From: Alcanivorax nanhaiticus
Lineage (GTDB): Bacteria > Pseudomonadota > Gammaproteobacteria > Pseudomonadales > Alcanivoracaceae
Assembly (NCBI RefSeq): GCF_000756665.1
Contig: NZ_ARXV01000007.1
Location: 124,001-188,000 of the forward strand
Direction of reading: 5' to 3'
DNA: 64,000 bases
The notes beneath the pieces were generated by a model. It saw only the letters and a list, made by a program, of their open reading frames with translations. It made no database searches and was not told the DNA's origin. Position numbers and translations under genes: made by a program. Shown here piece by piece: positions 42,848 through 52,524 of this stretch (the stretch's first letter is position 1; each line of letters starts with the position of its first letter).

Positions 42848-44008
42848 ATGTTGCGTTACGCGGTTATTCCGGCCCTGATGGCCGGTTTACTTGGTCTGCA
42901 GGGATGTTCTGATCCGGATCAGGAGCATCAGGAAGCGCCCAGGCCGGCGCTGGTGACACAGCCGCTGTCCTCCGGTGCCAGCCAGGATGTGTTCCCGGGT
43001 GAGGTGCGTGCCCGCTATGAGCCGGAGCTGGGTTTCCGCATTGGCGGCAAGATCAGCCAGCGTCTGGTGGACGTGGGCGATCGCGTCAGCGAGGGCGCAA
43101 CGTTGGCACGTCTGGATACCGATGACGTTCGTCTCCAGCTGGATGCGGCACGCGCCCAGTTCGCGTCAGCCCAGGCCGATCACAAACTGGCCAAGAGCGA
43201 GCTGGAGCGTTACCGCGAATTGCAGGAACGACAGGTGATCAGCCGTTCCCAGTTTGATGCTGTAGAAAGCCGCTTTGACGCCAGTGCTGCGCAGTTGCGC
43301 CAGGCGGGTGCCAACCTGAAGGTGGCCCGCAACCAGGCAGATTATGCTGCGCTCAAGGCCCCTCAGGCTGGTGTTGTGGCGCAACGTCTGGCGGAAGCGG
43401 GTCAGGTTGTGTCTCCCGGCCAGCCGGTTTTTGTGTTGGCCGTGGATGGTGATCGCGAAGTGCGAATCGATCTGCCGGAACAGGATGTGGGGCGCTTTAC
43501 CATTGGCATGCCGGTTGCGATCGAATTGTGGTCCCGTCCGGGGCAGTTATTTACCGGTAAATTGCGCGAGCTGTCACCTGCTGCCGACCCCCGTTCGCGC
43601 ACCTTTGAAGCCCGTGTGGCGTTTGACAATGACGCGGTGGGCGCTGAGTTGGGTCAGTCTGCACGGGTATTCGCCCAGGCGGCCACCAGCGAAACCTTGA
43701 GCATTCCCCTCTCGGCTCTCACTGCAGAGCAGGAAGAAACCTACGTGTGGGTGGTAGACCCGGCGAGCGCTACCTTGAAGAAAACGCCGGTGGAAGTCGG
43801 TCCCTACCAGGAACAGGTGGTGCCCGTGTTGGCCGGTTTGCGCGCCAGCGACTGGGTGGTGGCAGCAGGAACGCATCTACTGCGCGAAGGCCAGCCGGTG
43901 ATTCCGGTGGATCGCAGTAACCGCCAGGTAGAACTGACCCAGGTTCCCATGGATGTGGCCACCGAGGCGAAACGCCCCGTTGAGGCTCCCGCCGAGCAGC
44001 CTGAATAA
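42848..44008 (+). CDS. RND efflux periplasmic adaptor (lipoprotein)
   Basis: Membrane-fusion protein of 386 residues. The lipobox LLGLQGC gives a lipid anchor. Lipoyl-type halves are seen at GFRIGGKISQRLVDVGDRVS and LKAPQAGVVAQRLAEAGQVV, and a coiled coil between them runs from LQLDAARAQFASAQADHKLA to AQLRQAGANLKVARNQ. The beta-barrel and membrane-proximal domains follow. It links the inner-membrane pump to an outer-membrane channel. ATG 42848 has GAGGGGAG before it. It is 11 bases before the RND gene. No outer-membrane channel gene follows, so a TolC-type protein elsewhere is expected. Confidence 0.9.
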   Translation: MLRYAVIPALMAGLLGLQGCSDPDQEHQEAPRPALVTQPLSSGASQDVFPGEVRARYEPELGFRIGGKISQRLVDVGDRVSEGATLARLDTDDVRLQLDAARAQFASAQADHKLAKSELERYRELQERQVISRSQFDAVESRFDASAAQLRQAGANLKVARNQADYAALKAPQAGVVAQRLAEAGQVVSPGQPVFVLAVDGDREVRIDLPEQDVGRFTIGMPVAIELWSRPGQLFTGKLRELSPAADPRSRTFEARVAFDNDAVGAELGQSARVFAQAATSETLSIPLSALTAEQEETYVWVVDPASATLKKTPVEVGPYQEQVVPVLAGLRASDWVVAAGTHLLREGQPVIPVDRSNRQVELTQVPMDVATEAKRPVEAPAEQPE

Positions 44009-44019
44009 GGAGCGCCGCC

Positions 44020-47000
44020 ATGTCTTTCAATCTGTCCGAATGGGCGCTGAAGAACCGGGCGCTGGTGCTCTACGCCATGATTCTGCTCGGTGCCATGGGG
44101 GCGATCTCCTACGCTAATCTGGGGCAAAGTGAAGATCCGCCGTTCACCTTCAAGGTGATGACCATCAATACTCTGTGGCCCGGTGCCAGTGCTGAGGATG
44201 TTTCCCGGCAGATCACCGAGCGCATCGAAAAGAAATTGATGGAAACCGGTGACTTCGAGCACATTCAATCCTATTCACGGCCGGGCCAATCACTGGTCAT
44301 GTTTATGGCCCGTGATGAAATGCGCTCGGCCGAAATCGGTGAGCTCTGGTATCAGGTGCGCAAGAAAGTGGGGGACATTCGCCATACCCTGCCTCGTGAT
44401 GCACTCGGTCCTTTCTTCAATGATGAATTTGGTACCACCTTCGGCAATATTTATGCGCTAAGTGGCCAAGGGTTTGACTACGCCATCATGAAAGATTACG
44501 CCGACCGCCTGCAACTGGCGCTGCAACGGGTGCAGGATGTGGGCAAGGTGGAGTTGATCGGGCTGCAAGACGAAAAAATCTGGATCGAAATTTCCAATAC
44601 CAAGCTGGCTTCACTGGGCATCCCCCTGGTGACCGTGCAGCAGGCGCTGGAATCCCAGAATGCGGTAGCCGATGCCGGTTTTTTTGAAACACCAACGGAC
44701 CGGGTGCGCCTGCGGGTGTCGGGTGAATTCAACAGCGTAGATGACATTCGCAGTTTTCCGATCCAGGTGGAAAACCGCACCCTGCGGCTGGATGACATTG
44801 CCAATGTGTTCCGCGGTTTCAGTGATCCGCAACAACCGCGTATGCGCTTCATGGGTGAAGATGCCATTGGCATTGCGGTCTCCATGAAAGAAGGCGGTGA
44901 CATTCTCAAACTGGGTGAAAACCTGGACAAGGCCTTTACCGAATTACAGAAAAGTCTGCCGGTGGGCATGGAGCTGCGTAAGGTATCTGACCAGCCGGCA
45001 GCGGTAGAAGCTGGCGTGGGCGAATTTGTTAAGGTACTCATGGAGGCGCTGGTCATCGTGCTGCTGGTGAGCTTCTTCTCCCTGGGTTGGCGCACCGGCA
45101 TGGTGGTGGCATTGTCGATTCCGCTAGTGCTGGCCATGACCTTTGCGGCCATGAAATATTTCGATATTGGCCTGCACAAGATTTCCCTCGGTGCCTTGGT
45201 ACTGGCGCTGGGGCTGATGGTGGATGATGCCATCATTGCCGTGGAAATGATGGCCATCAAGATGGAGCAGGGCTTCAGCCGTCTCAAGGCGGCGGGTTTC
45301 GCCTGGACCAGCACCGCCTTTCCCATGCTCACGGGTACCTTGATCACTGCAGCCGGCTTTTTGCCTATCGCTACTGCGGAATCCAGCACCGGTGAATACA
45401 CTCGATCCATTTTCCAGGTAGTCACTATTTCGTTGCTGGCGTCGTGGGTAGCGGCGGTGGTCTTCGTCCCCTATCTCGGTGACAAGCTGTTGCCGTCGCT
45501 GGCTCGCCGCAATGATGAAGGTGAAGTGCACGACCCTTACGAAAAACCGTTCTACCAGAAAGTGCGTCGTTGGGTGGAATGGTGCGTACGTTATCGCAAG
45601 ACGGTAATCGCCCTGACGGTGGGGATCTTCATCTTTTCCGTGTTTCTTTTCCGCTTTGTGCCACAGCAATTCTTCCCGGCCTCAGGTCGCCTGGAATTGA
45701 TCGTGGACATGAAACTGGAAGAAGGCGCGTCGCTGACCGCGACCCAGGAACTGGCCATGCGGCTTGAAGAGCATCTGGAAGAAAATCCACTGATCGAAAG
45801 TTATGTCGGCTACATGGGTAGCGGTACCCCGCGTTTCTATCTCTCACTGGATCAGAAGCTGCCGGCTGCCTCTCAAGCGCAGTTCGTGATTCTGGCGCGC
45901 AATGTGGAAGAACGAGAGGAAATTCGTAGTTGGTTGATTGATCTCACCAATAAAGAATTCCCCACTGTGCGCACCCGGGTATCGCGTCTGGAAAACGGGC
46001 CGCCGGTGGGGTATCCGCTGCAGTTCCGCGTTTCCGGCGAACACATTCCAGAAGTGCGAGCGTTGGCCCGCCGGGTAGCCGAGAAAGTGCGCGCCAACCC
46101 TCATGCCATGAATGTGCATCTGGATTGGGAAGAGCCCAGCAAAGTGATTCGCCTCAATATTGATCAAAACCGGGCGAGGGCACTGGGAATTTCCACGGCA
46201 GATTTGTCGGTGGCGCTACAGGCCAGCATTTCCGGTGTGGCGGTGAGTCAGTACCGGGAAGATAACGAACTGATCAACGTGGAAGTACGCGGTGACCGCC
46301 ACGAACGTCAAGCATTGGGCTTGCTGGGTAACCTGGCCGTGCAGACCGAGAATGGCCGGGTGCCGCTGAACCAGATTGCTACCCTGGAGTATGGTTTCGA
46401 GGAAGGCATCATCTGGCATCGTGATCGTTTGCCAACGGTAACCATTCGTGCGGATATTTCGGATGAGGCGCTGCCTGCCACGCTGGTGAATCAGATCATG
46501 CCGACACTGGCAGACGTTCAGGCAGACTTGCCGCCGGGCTATCTGCTGGAAGTGGGCGGTACAGTGGAAGAATCCGCCCGTGGCCAGAAATCCGTGAATG
46601 CCGGGATGCCGCTGTTTGTGTTGGTGGTGATTACCTTGCTGATGCTGCAGCTACGCAGTATGCCGCTGTCGTTGATGGTGTTCGTGACCGCGCCGCTGGG
46701 CTTGATCGGTGTCACCTTGTTCCTGCTGCTGTTCCAGAAGCCCTTCGGGTTTGTGGCCATGCTGGGCACCATTGCCCTGGCGGGCATGATCATGCGAAAT
46801 GCGGTGATTCTGGTGGATCAGATTGGCCAGGATATGGAGCAAGGTCTCACTGCATGGGATGCGATCATCGAATCCACCGTGCGTCGCTTCCGTCCCATCG
46901 TACTCACGGCGCTCACCGCCGTGCTGGCCATGATTCCACTGTCGCGCAGTGTGTTCTTCGGTCCCATGGCGGTAGCGATCATGGGCGGCTTGATCGTTGC

Positions 47001-47082
47001 CACCGCCCTGACCTTACTGTTCCTGCCCGCGCTCTACGCGGCCTGGTTCCGGGTGAAGGAAGAGCACGCACCCACCTCCTGA
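44020..47082 (+). CDS. RND efflux permease (AcrB/HAE1-like)
   Basis: Inner-membrane resistance-nodulation-division pump of 1020 residues, the usual length, with twelve helices. The first helix and porter domain begin ALKNRALVLYAMILLGAMGA and SYANLGQSEDPPFTFKVM. The proton-relay pair is visible in helix 4 as GLMVDDAIIAVEMM. The helix 10-12 region carries GTIALAGMIMRNAVILVDQI. It exports hydrophobic or amphiphilic compounds using the proton gradient, together with the upstream adaptor. A TetR-type repressor is divergent. An intrinsic terminator follows 40 bases after the stop. Confidence 0.93.
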   Translation: MSFNLSEWALKNRALVLYAMILLGAMGAISYANLGQSEDPPFTFKVMTINTLWPGASAEDVSRQITERIEKKLMETGDFEHIQSYSRPGQSLVMFMARDEMRSAEIGELWYQVRKKVGDIRHTLPRDALGPFFNDEFGTTFGNIYALSGQGFDYAIMKDYADRLQLALQRVQDVGKVELIGLQDEKIWIEISNTKLASLGIPLVTVQQALESQNAVADAGFFETPTDRVRLRVSGEFNSVDDIRSFPIQVENRTLRLDDIANVFRGFSDPQQPRMRFMGEDAIGIAVSMKEGGDILKLGENLDKAFTELQKSLPVGMELRKVSDQPAAVEAGVGEFVKVLMEALVIVLLVSFFSLGWRTGMVVALSIPLVLAMTFAAMKYFDIGLHKISLGALVLALGLMVDDAIIAVEMMAIKMEQGFSRLKAAGFAWTSTAFPMLTGTLITAAGFLPIATAESSTGEYTRSIFQVVTISLLASWVAAVVFVPYLGDKLLPSLARRNDEGEVHDPYEKPFYQKVRRWVEWCVRYRKTVIALTVGIFIFSVFLFRFVPQQFFPASGRLELIVDMKLEEGASLTATQELAMRLEEHLEENPLIESYVGYMGSGTPRFYLSLDQKLPAASQAQFVILARNVEEREEIRSWLIDLTNKEFPTVRTRVSRLENGPPVGYPLQFRVSGEHIPEVRALARRVAEKVRANPHAMNVHLDWEEPSKVIRLNIDQNRARALGISTADLSVALQASISGVAVSQYREDNELINVEVRGDRHERQALGLLGNLAVQTENGRVPLNQIATLEYGFEEGIIWHRDRLPTVTIRADISDEALPATLVNQIMPTLADVQADLPPGYLLEVGGTVEESARGQKSVNAGMPLFVLVVITLLMLQLRSMPLSLMVFVTAPLGLIGVTLFLLLFQKPFGFVAMLGTIALAGMIMRNAVILVDQIGQDMEQGLTAWDAIIESTVRRFRPIVLTALTAVLAMIPLSRSVFFGPMAVAIMGGLIVATALTLLFLPALYAAWFRVKEEHAPTS

Positions 47083-47121
47083 CAAACGCAGAGTCTGCCG
47101 GAACCCTCCGGCCTTCCCCTT

Positions 47122-47151
47122 GCCCCGGCCTCTTTGCCGGGGCTTTTTTTT
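47122..47151 (+). terminator. intrinsic terminator after RND operon
   Basis: Stem GCCCCGGC with GCCGGGGC around a six-base loop, then a run of eight Ts. It is directly followed by a REP palindrome. Confidence 0.9.
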
Positions 47152-47156
47152 GCTTA

Positions 47157-47176
47157 TCGCGGCGGAGCCGCCGCGA
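47157..47176. repeat. REP-like palindrome
   Basis: TCGCGGCGGAGCCGCCGCGA is a nearly perfect 20-base palindrome of the REP family, directly after the RND terminator. Confidence 0.65.
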
Positions 47177-47218
47177 AAAGATAGCAGGAGCACAGCTTGC
47201 CTGGCCGATCCGAGTGAA

Positions 47219-47318
47219 GCGTTTCGAGTTATGAGTAACGAGTTTCGAAAACCAAGAACCCATGAAACCGTGCACCGGGTTTTGCCTTTCGCAACTCGAA
47301 ACTCGTCACTCGTATCTG
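47219..47318. repeat. heptanucleotide repeat with inverted arms
   Basis: The left arm (47219-47253) has GCGTTTC, GAGTTAT, GAGTAAC, GAGTTTC and GAAAACC. The right arm (47291-47318) has GCAACTC, GAAACTC, GTCACTC and GTATCTG on the other strand. Both arms at 2415 and here start their right half with CTTTCGCAACTCGAAACTCG. Confidence 0.75.
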
Positions 47319-47361
47319 GCTTTCAATCTCGCCCAGGCAAGCTGGGCTCATGCAGAGGGGG

Positions 47362-48588
47362 CTACAGGGTCATAAAATCCGCAAACGGACCGGTAATTTC
47401 ATAGGTAATTCCAAAGCCATTACCCCCACCAAACAGATCACTGCCGCGCTGGGAACTGAAATACAACCGGGTGCCATCCGGGCTGAATGCGGGGCCGGTG
47501 ATTTCGGAATCATCCTGGCCGGTGACCTGAATTAACGGTGCCACCTCGCCTTGTTTATCAATGACGACAATCTGCATATCGCCACCGTCTTCTGCCACCA
47601 GTACATCGCCACCGCCAGACACGGTGAGATTGTCCACGCCGGTGAGGATCGGATTGGCGGCGGTAGCGGCATCGTAAATCACCGTCAGCTGGTTCAGGTT
47701 GGTGTCCAGCTGCCAGACCTTGTTATCGCCTTTTGTAGTGAAGTACACCTGGCCGTGGCTGTACCAGCAGCCCTCGCCGCCATCGAAGGCGGTGCTTTGA
47801 GGTAATTGTTCACGAGTCGGGGTTTGCAGCAGACGCGGGTTGGGGTTGGGGACATCCAGCCAGCTCACATAGCCCTGTTCGTCCACGGCGGCGGCTTGCA
47901 GGACGCCTTCATCCAGATTCAGCGAGCCGTCCTGGTTGACGCCCGCGGGGATGAATCGGTAGAAGCGGCCATCGCCTTCATCTTCAGTGAGGTAGACCAT
48001 ATTGAAGACCGGGTCGACGGCGGCGGCCTCATGTTTGAAGTAACCCAGTCCGCGGCGCAATTGTGCCGCTTTTTGGCCGAGGGGATCGCACTCATAGACC
48101 CGGCCGAAATCGGTTTCTTCACAGGATAACCAGGTATGCCATGGCGTCAGGCCGCCGGCGCAGTTCAGGTTGGTGCCGCCAAGAATGCGGTAGGCATCAT
48201 TCACTGAACCATCCGCATGAAAACGAATGGCACCGGCGCCGCCCCCCAGCAGACTGATCGTCTCACTGTTGGAAACATACACCCAGCCGCCATCGTCCGT
48301 GGCAAAGGTGGCGCCACCGTCCGGGTAGCTGTGCCAGTGGTAACGAGTGCGGTTCCAGAAGCTGCGGCGTACGCGTTGGCCGGCGGCCGCCACGATACGG
48401 GAAGAGAACCCTTGAGGAAGACGAATGCCATTGCTGTCGGGTGCCTGCAGAGGGCCCACCTCGGTGAGAGTACGGGCGGAAAGTGGCTGGCTGATGGCCA
48501 GCAGACTGGGGCCCACGGCCAATACCGCGAGGCCACGGGAGCCCTGTTTCAGCAGGTCACGACGGGATAGCGTTGTCTTCTGGGACAT
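47362..48588 (-). CDS. PhoX-family (DUF839) phosphatase-like protein with Tat signal
   Basis: Protein of 408 residues. The N-terminus has a Tat-type signal (LSRRDLLKQGSRGLAVLAVG). The PhoX beta-propeller shows GGATFATDDGGWVYVSNSE, LSCEETDFGRVYE, FKHEAAAVDP, YLTEDEGDGRFYRFIPAGV and GVDNLTVSGGGDVLVAEDGG, with several of the acidic Ca2+ ligands. PhoX enzymes are periplasmic alkaline phosphatases with Fe and Ca cofactors; this one is shorter than classic PhoX (about 600) and could be a divergent member. GGAAGGG precedes ATG 48588; MEEGKMSQK upstream is in frame but less likely. A possible TCAT repeat before it (48719) is not a convincing Pho box. Confidence 0.8.
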   Translation of the reverse strand: MSQKTTLSRRDLLKQGSRGLAVLAVGPSLLAISQPLSARTLTEVGPLQAPDSNGIRLPQGFSSRIVAAAGQRVRRSFWNRTRYHWHSYPDGGATFATDDGGWVYVSNSETISLLGGGAGAIRFHADGSVNDAYRILGGTNLNCAGGLTPWHTWLSCEETDFGRVYECDPLGQKAAQLRRGLGYFKHEAAAVDPVFNMVYLTEDEGDGRFYRFIPAGVNQDGSLNLDEGVLQAAAVDEQGYVSWLDVPNPNPRLLQTPTREQLPQSTAFDGGEGCWYSHGQVYFTTKGDNKVWQLDTNLNQLTVIYDAATAANPILTGVDNLTVSGGGDVLVAEDGGDMQIVVIDKQGEVAPLIQVTGQDDSEITGPAFSPDGTRLYFSSQRGSDLFGGGNGFGITYEITGPFADFMTL

Positions 48589-48789
48589 TTTCCCTTCCTC
48601 CATGAAGTGATCAAAGTGGTCAAGTTGGCGGCAGGGTACCGATCAAATGCGACAAAAAAGGTGACGTGGTGCATGGCATAACGCCATCAGGCATGACGCT
48701 GTTCACGTTTGAGCGAAATGTCATCGAAGATTCATCGTGATCTACGATCTTTTCCTTAGAGAATCCGCCGATGCACAGCGCAGAGAGGT

Positions 48790-49269
48790 TCACCTTGGAG
48801 GTGTGTAGGGTACTACCTTGATCAGCAGCGAAGGTTCCTGTTGCTGATGATCCGCCCTCACGCAACGCAATTCAAAGAGGCCGGCTACATCAAAGCGCCA
48901 GGGCAGGCTCACGGTGCTGCCGGGCTCACTCAGGCGGGTGTTGGGGTAATCCTTGCGGAGGTCCGGCATCAACCGGTGGATCAGGTTCTGGTCGCGCAGG
49001 GCGGTGTTGTCGCCAAGTGCAAACAGATGCCAGTCATCACTGTGGTTGGTGAAGGTGAGTGCCCGCGAGACGCCCTGTGGGAATGACAGTTGTGCTGGCT
49101 GCCAGCGTTTGCTGAACAGCACGGGGGTGGCCGTCAGTTGTCCGGGTTCACGCAGGGCGGTGCCGGCCGCCATGGGGATCTCGTCTGGCAGAATGCCATG
49201 ACCCCAGCTACCCTGTGCCCACAAAAACGTGGTCAGCGCGACAAGTGCTCGTACCCGCAAAACCGTCAT
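48790..49269 (-). CDS. exported cupredoxin-like hypothetical protein
   Basis: Protein of 159 residues with a signal peptide (VLRVRALVALTTFLWAQGSW). The mature part looks like a beta-sandwich: LTATPVLFSKRWQPAQLSFP, RALTFTNHSDDWHLFALGDN, then GSTVSLPWRFDVAGLFELRC. The His in DDWH and the Cys and His in LRCVRADH could bind copper, as in plastocyanin-like proteins, but the full ligand set is not evident. The location is the periplasm. It starts only 23 bases from the start of the divergent channel gene. Confidence 0.65.
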   Translation of the reverse strand: MTVLRVRALVALTTFLWAQGSWGHGILPDEIPMAAGTALREPGQLTATPVLFSKRWQPAQLSFPQGVSRALTFTNHSDDWHLFALGDNTALRDQNLIHRLMPDLRKDYPNTRLSEPGSTVSLPWRFDVAGLFELRCVRADHQQQEPSLLIKVVPYTPPR

Positions 49270-49292
49270 CCAAAATTGATCCAGGAGGGATA

Positions 49293-50357
49293 ATGTCGCT
49301 CAGAATCCGTGTTTTGGCCACCAGCTTGCTGTTGGTCATGGTGTCGCTGGTGCAAGCTGCACCCCTAACGGTAGCGGTAAAAGCCTCGCCACCCTTCAGT
49401 TTTCAGAGTGGTGAGCGCTGGGATGGTATCAGCGTGGAATTGTGGGAAAAGGTAGCTGAGCAGGCCGAGATTGAGTATCGCTACCGCCCCTATCGTAGCG
49501 TCAATGAAATGCTCGAAGCGGTAGAGCTGGGGCAAGCGGATTTGGCGGTTGGTGCCATCAGTGTGACGGCGGATCGTGAGCGGCGCCTGGACTTTTCCCA
49601 GCCCATGTTCCGAGGCGGATTGGGTATCGCCACCCGTAGTGAGCCCAGCGGCTGGCTGGTCACCCTGCGTAACCTGTTTACCTGGAAATTCTTTTCAGCG
49701 GTGCTGGCGCTTGGGCTGGTGTTGTTGATCATTGGTGTGTTGATCTGGCTGTTCGAGCGCCGCCGTAATCCGGAGCAATTCGGTGGTTCCATGAGTCAAG
49801 GTATCGGCAATGGTTTCTGGTGGTCAGCGGTCACCATGACCACGGTGGGCTATGGCGACAAGGCTCCCGTGAGCCCGGCAGGGAGAGCACTGGGTTTGAT
49901 TTGGATGTTCGCCAGCATCATTACCATTTCCGGTTTTACTGCCGCGATTGCCTCCAGTGTCACGGTGAATAAATTACAGACCCGCATCAGTGGCGTATCG
50001 GATTTGCTCCGGGTTAACGTGGGGAGTGTGGCCAACACCAGTGGTGCCCAGTGGCTGGCGGCGCAGGGGATTCACTACAAACCCTACGACAACCTCAAGC
50101 AGGGCATGCGCGCAGTCGCACTGGGGGAAATCGATGCCATGGTTTCCGATGCGCCAGTCATGCGTTACATGCTTCGCGATCGCGACGACAAAAATCTGTT
50201 GGTGCTGCCGAATCTGATCCGTGAGGAAAGTTATGCGTTTGCGGTTGCTAACGAGAGCCCGTTACAGGAGCCATTGAATCTGGCCATGCTGAATGTATTG
50301 CCAACGGAAGAGTGGCGAATGATCCTCAACCGCTACCTTGGGAAAAACGATTCGTAG
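49293..50357 (+). CDS. ionotropic glutamate receptor-like (GluR0-type) ligand-gated potassium channel
   Basis: Protein of 354 residues. A signal peptide (LATSLLLVMVSLVQAAPLTV) leads to the first lobe of a periplasmic binding fold (VKASPPFSFQSGERWDGISV, LEAVELGQADLAVGAISVTA). A membrane block then contains two helices around a pore loop with TVGYGD at residues 184-189, the K+ selectivity filter, and the second lobe follows (RINVGSVANTSGAQWL region, YDNLKQGMRAVALGEIDAMV). This split arrangement is that of bacterial GluR0, the ancestor-like glutamate-gated K+ channel. The ligand is probably an amino acid. CAGGAGGG precedes ATG 49293. Confidence 0.88.
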   Translation: MSLRIRVLATSLLLVMVSLVQAAPLTVAVKASPPFSFQSGERWDGISVELWEKVAEQAEIEYRYRPYRSVNEMLEAVELGQADLAVGAISVTADRERRLDFSQPMFRGGLGIATRSEPSGWLVTLRNLFTWKFFSAVLALGLVLLIIGVLIWLFERRRNPEQFGGSMSQGIGNGFWWSAVTMTTVGYGDKAPVSPAGRALGLIWMFASIITISGFTAAIASSVTVNKLQTRISGVSDLLRVNVGSVANTSGAQWLAAQGIHYKPYDNLKQGMRAVALGEIDAMVSDAPVMRYMLRDRDDKNLLVLPNLIREESYAFAVANESPLQEPLNLAMLNVLPTEEWRMILNRYLGKNDS

Positions 50358-51054
50358 ACCCTCCCGGCTCCGTTGTGCCGAACAGCGGAGCCAGCTCTGA
50401 CAGATCATCCTCCAGATTCCAGTTGAGATGCTGGGCAATGGTTTTCAGCAATACCATGGCATTGACGGGGGCGTCCGAAAGATTGCGGTCATGGAAGCGT
50501 TTAACGAAACATTGATTGAGTTCGTTCAACGTTTGGTAGCGTTCGTTCAGCCCTGCCAGTGACGCCTGTTCTCCCTCCCGATTCTGCACAATCTGTTGAA
50601 GCAGATAGAGGCTGGTACTGCGTACCAGGGTTTCTGTGTGAGAGCTAAGCGGAAGATGAAAACGCGCCATGGGGCGCAGGAATCGAGTGTGCGGGCAATC
50701 ACTACTGGCGCATATCAGCCCGAACAGGGAGCCCAGCGCCCGTTGCAATGTGGTGTCCTGCTGGTAATTGCGCGGCTCGGTTTTCACTTCCAGCGAGATC
50801 GTCCGGTAGGACTCCCCTGAAGGTAACCGGGGTAACAGATAAGCCAGGTTGCGGGCAATCGGGCAATAGGCATGGGTGTCGGTGGTCAGGGGGCAATGGC
50901 TGCACTGGCAATAGTCCAGCTTTGCCCAGGCAGGGGGGGAGAAGTCGTCCGGTACAGCAATGGAGTGATCTTCCTGCAAATGAATCGGGATGCGGACATC
51001 TGTGCCATTCGCATCCTGAATCCGGTAGAGGATATCAGGCTGCATGAGCCTCAC
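50326..51054 (-). CDS. conserved cysteine-containing protein, last gene of a sensory operon
   Basis: Protein of 242 residues that I recognise only as a conserved family, perhaps DUF6901. It begins [20 protein letters not shown] and has CxC-X2-C and further Cys (KLDYCQCSHCPLTTD, AYCPIARNLAYLL, ICASSDCPHTRF), which may bind a metal. The C-terminal part is helical. No signal peptide or membrane helix. Its start overlaps the end of the sensor kinase gene by 20 bases, so it is co-translated with the kinase/regulator pair and probably acts in their pathway. The 3' end overlaps the convergent channel gene by 32 bases. Confidence 0.65.
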   Translation of the reverse strand: MRLMQPDILYRIQDANGTDVRIPIHLQEDHSIAVPDDFSPPAWAKLDYCQCSHCPLTTDTHAYCPIARNLAYLLPRLPSGESYRTISLEVKTEPRNYQQDTTLQRALGSLFGLICASSDCPHTRFLRPMARFHLPLSSHTETLVRSTSLYLLQQIVQNREGEQASLAGLNERYQTLNELNQCFVKRFHDRNLSDAPVNAMVLLKTIAQHLNWNLEDDLSELAPLFGTTEPGGSTNRFSQGSG

Positions 51055-52495
51055 CGCGTTGGCGGCGTGGTAACTGGATCGTGAAGGTGGTGCCTTCGCC
51101 CTGCTGACTTTTCACCGACATGCTGCCCCCGTGCTGCTGAATGATGTCATGGGAAATAGACAACCCCAGCCCGGTGCCCTGCCCAATGGGCTTGGTGGTA
51201 AAGAACGGCTCGAAGATCTGGTCAATCTTGTCATCGGGAATCCCGGGGCCGTCATCCGCGATGTTCAGGGTGAACCATTCATCATCGCAGCTTACCTCAA
51301 TGCGGATTTTTCCCTTGCCCTGAATCGCCTGGGCGGTGTTGACGAACAGGTTCATGAACACCTGGGAAAGCTGGCTTTCCGATCCCTGCAGGGCTGGCAG
51401 GTCTTCCGGGATCTGTCGCTCAACCGTAATCCGGTTCTTCAGCTCGTGTCGGGCCAGATTCAGTGACGAATCAATGCAGTCGGCAAGAGAAATGGATGAG
51501 AACTTGTCCGGCTGATTATGGGAAAAGTGTTTCAGATCGCGAATGATTTTCTTGATCCGGTCGATGCCTTCCACCGTTTCATGCACCAGGATTTCCTGGT
51601 CATCCAGCATGAAATCCAGCTTCTTTCTCTCTGGTATATCGCCGCCTTCAATGGCCAGAAAGCGGTCAAACTTCTCTGCGGTAATACGCTTTTCCAGCCC
51701 GCGGATTACTCCGCTCATGGCAGTCAGATATTCCTTGCAACGATTGATGTTGGAGGCCAGGAAGGCAATCGGGTTGTTAATCTCATGGGCGATGCCCGCC
51801 GAGATGGTGCCCAGGGATGCCATTTTTTCGGAATGCAGCAACAAAGACTCCACTTCATTGAGCTTCTGGTCCTTGTCCATCACTGCCTGGTGCAGTTCCG
51901 AATTTTCCGCCTTGATCTCGGTAATATCGGTGCCGAAATAAATGTAGCCGTCATCTTCATCGGAAATGTAGGAAAGCGGGAACAGGAACATGTTCATCCA
52001 GTACACCGAGCCATCCGGACGGCGGTTGCAGACTTCGCCATTCCATACACCGGAAAGTGCCCGTTCGCACTGCATTACGCCAGCGCCAGACGGCAACATA
52101 TCCGCCGCCGGATGATTCACCGCTTCCGGCTTGCCGATAAGTTGCTGGAAGGAAAAACCGCTCAGCGACAGGAACTTGCCGTTGGCGAAAGTGATCATCC
52201 CATCGCGATTGGTGGTGAGCACACAGTACTCATCGATAATCCTGCCCAGTGGCCCGAGTGCCTGCTTGTTGAGTTTGTGCTCATCGGCATTCACTTCAAT
52301 CAGCCGCAGCCGCCGCCCGAAGGTGTCATTGGTCAGTGAGGAAAACTCGCTTAGCCGGGCCTCCACGTTCATGGAAGTCCGATAAGTCTTGTAGAGAAAG
52401 AAAATAATGATCAGCAGGATCAGTGTCGAGGCAATGAGGAACAGTCCCTGTGCTTCAATGCCCATGATGTCTGAAGATGCCCAGATTGTTTCCAT
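51035..52495 (-). CDS. membrane-anchored PAS sensor histidine kinase
   Basis: Protein of 486 residues. One N-terminal helix ([20 protein letters not shown]) anchors it. A PAS domain follows ([58 protein letters not shown]), then a coiled coil and HisKA with [20 protein letters not shown], where the His is phosphorylated. The ATPase part shows [20 protein letters not shown] and [20 protein letters not shown]. It is the second gene of an operon: a stand-alone receiver protein lies upstream and the cysteine protein downstream. No periplasmic domain is present, so an internal signal is sensed. Confidence 0.9.
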   Translation of the reverse strand: METIWASSDIMGIEAQGLFLIASTLILLIIIFFLYKTYRTSMNVEARLSEFSSLTNDTFGRRLRLIEVNADEHKLNKQALGPLGRIIDEYCVLTTNRDGMITFANGKFLSLSGFSFQQLIGKPEAVNHPAADMLPSGAGVMQCERALSGVWNGEVCNRRPDGSVYWMNMFLFPLSYISDEDDGYIYFGTDITEIKAENSELHQAVMDKDQKLNEVESLLLHSEKMASLGTISAGIAHEINNPIAFLASNINRCKEYLTAMSGVIRGLEKRITAEKFDRFLAIEGGDIPERKKLDFMLDDQEILVHETVEGIDRIKKIIRDLKHFSHNQPDKFSSISLADCIDSSLNLARHELKNRITVERQIPEDLPALQGSESQLSQVFMNLFVNTAQAIQGKGKIRIEVSCDDEWFTLNIADDGPGIPDDKIDQIFEPFFTTKPIGQGTGLGLSISHDIIQQHGGSMSVKSQQGEGTTFTIQLPRRQRGEAHAA

Positions 52496-52524
52496 GGCCC
52501 TTTACCGCATATATCGGGGTGAAT

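Noticed and set aside
48719..48735. Possible Pho box (two TCAT-containing half-sites 11 bases apart) near the PhoX-like gene
   Set aside because: It points away from the phoX-like gene, lies 130 bases off its start and matches the consensus poorly.
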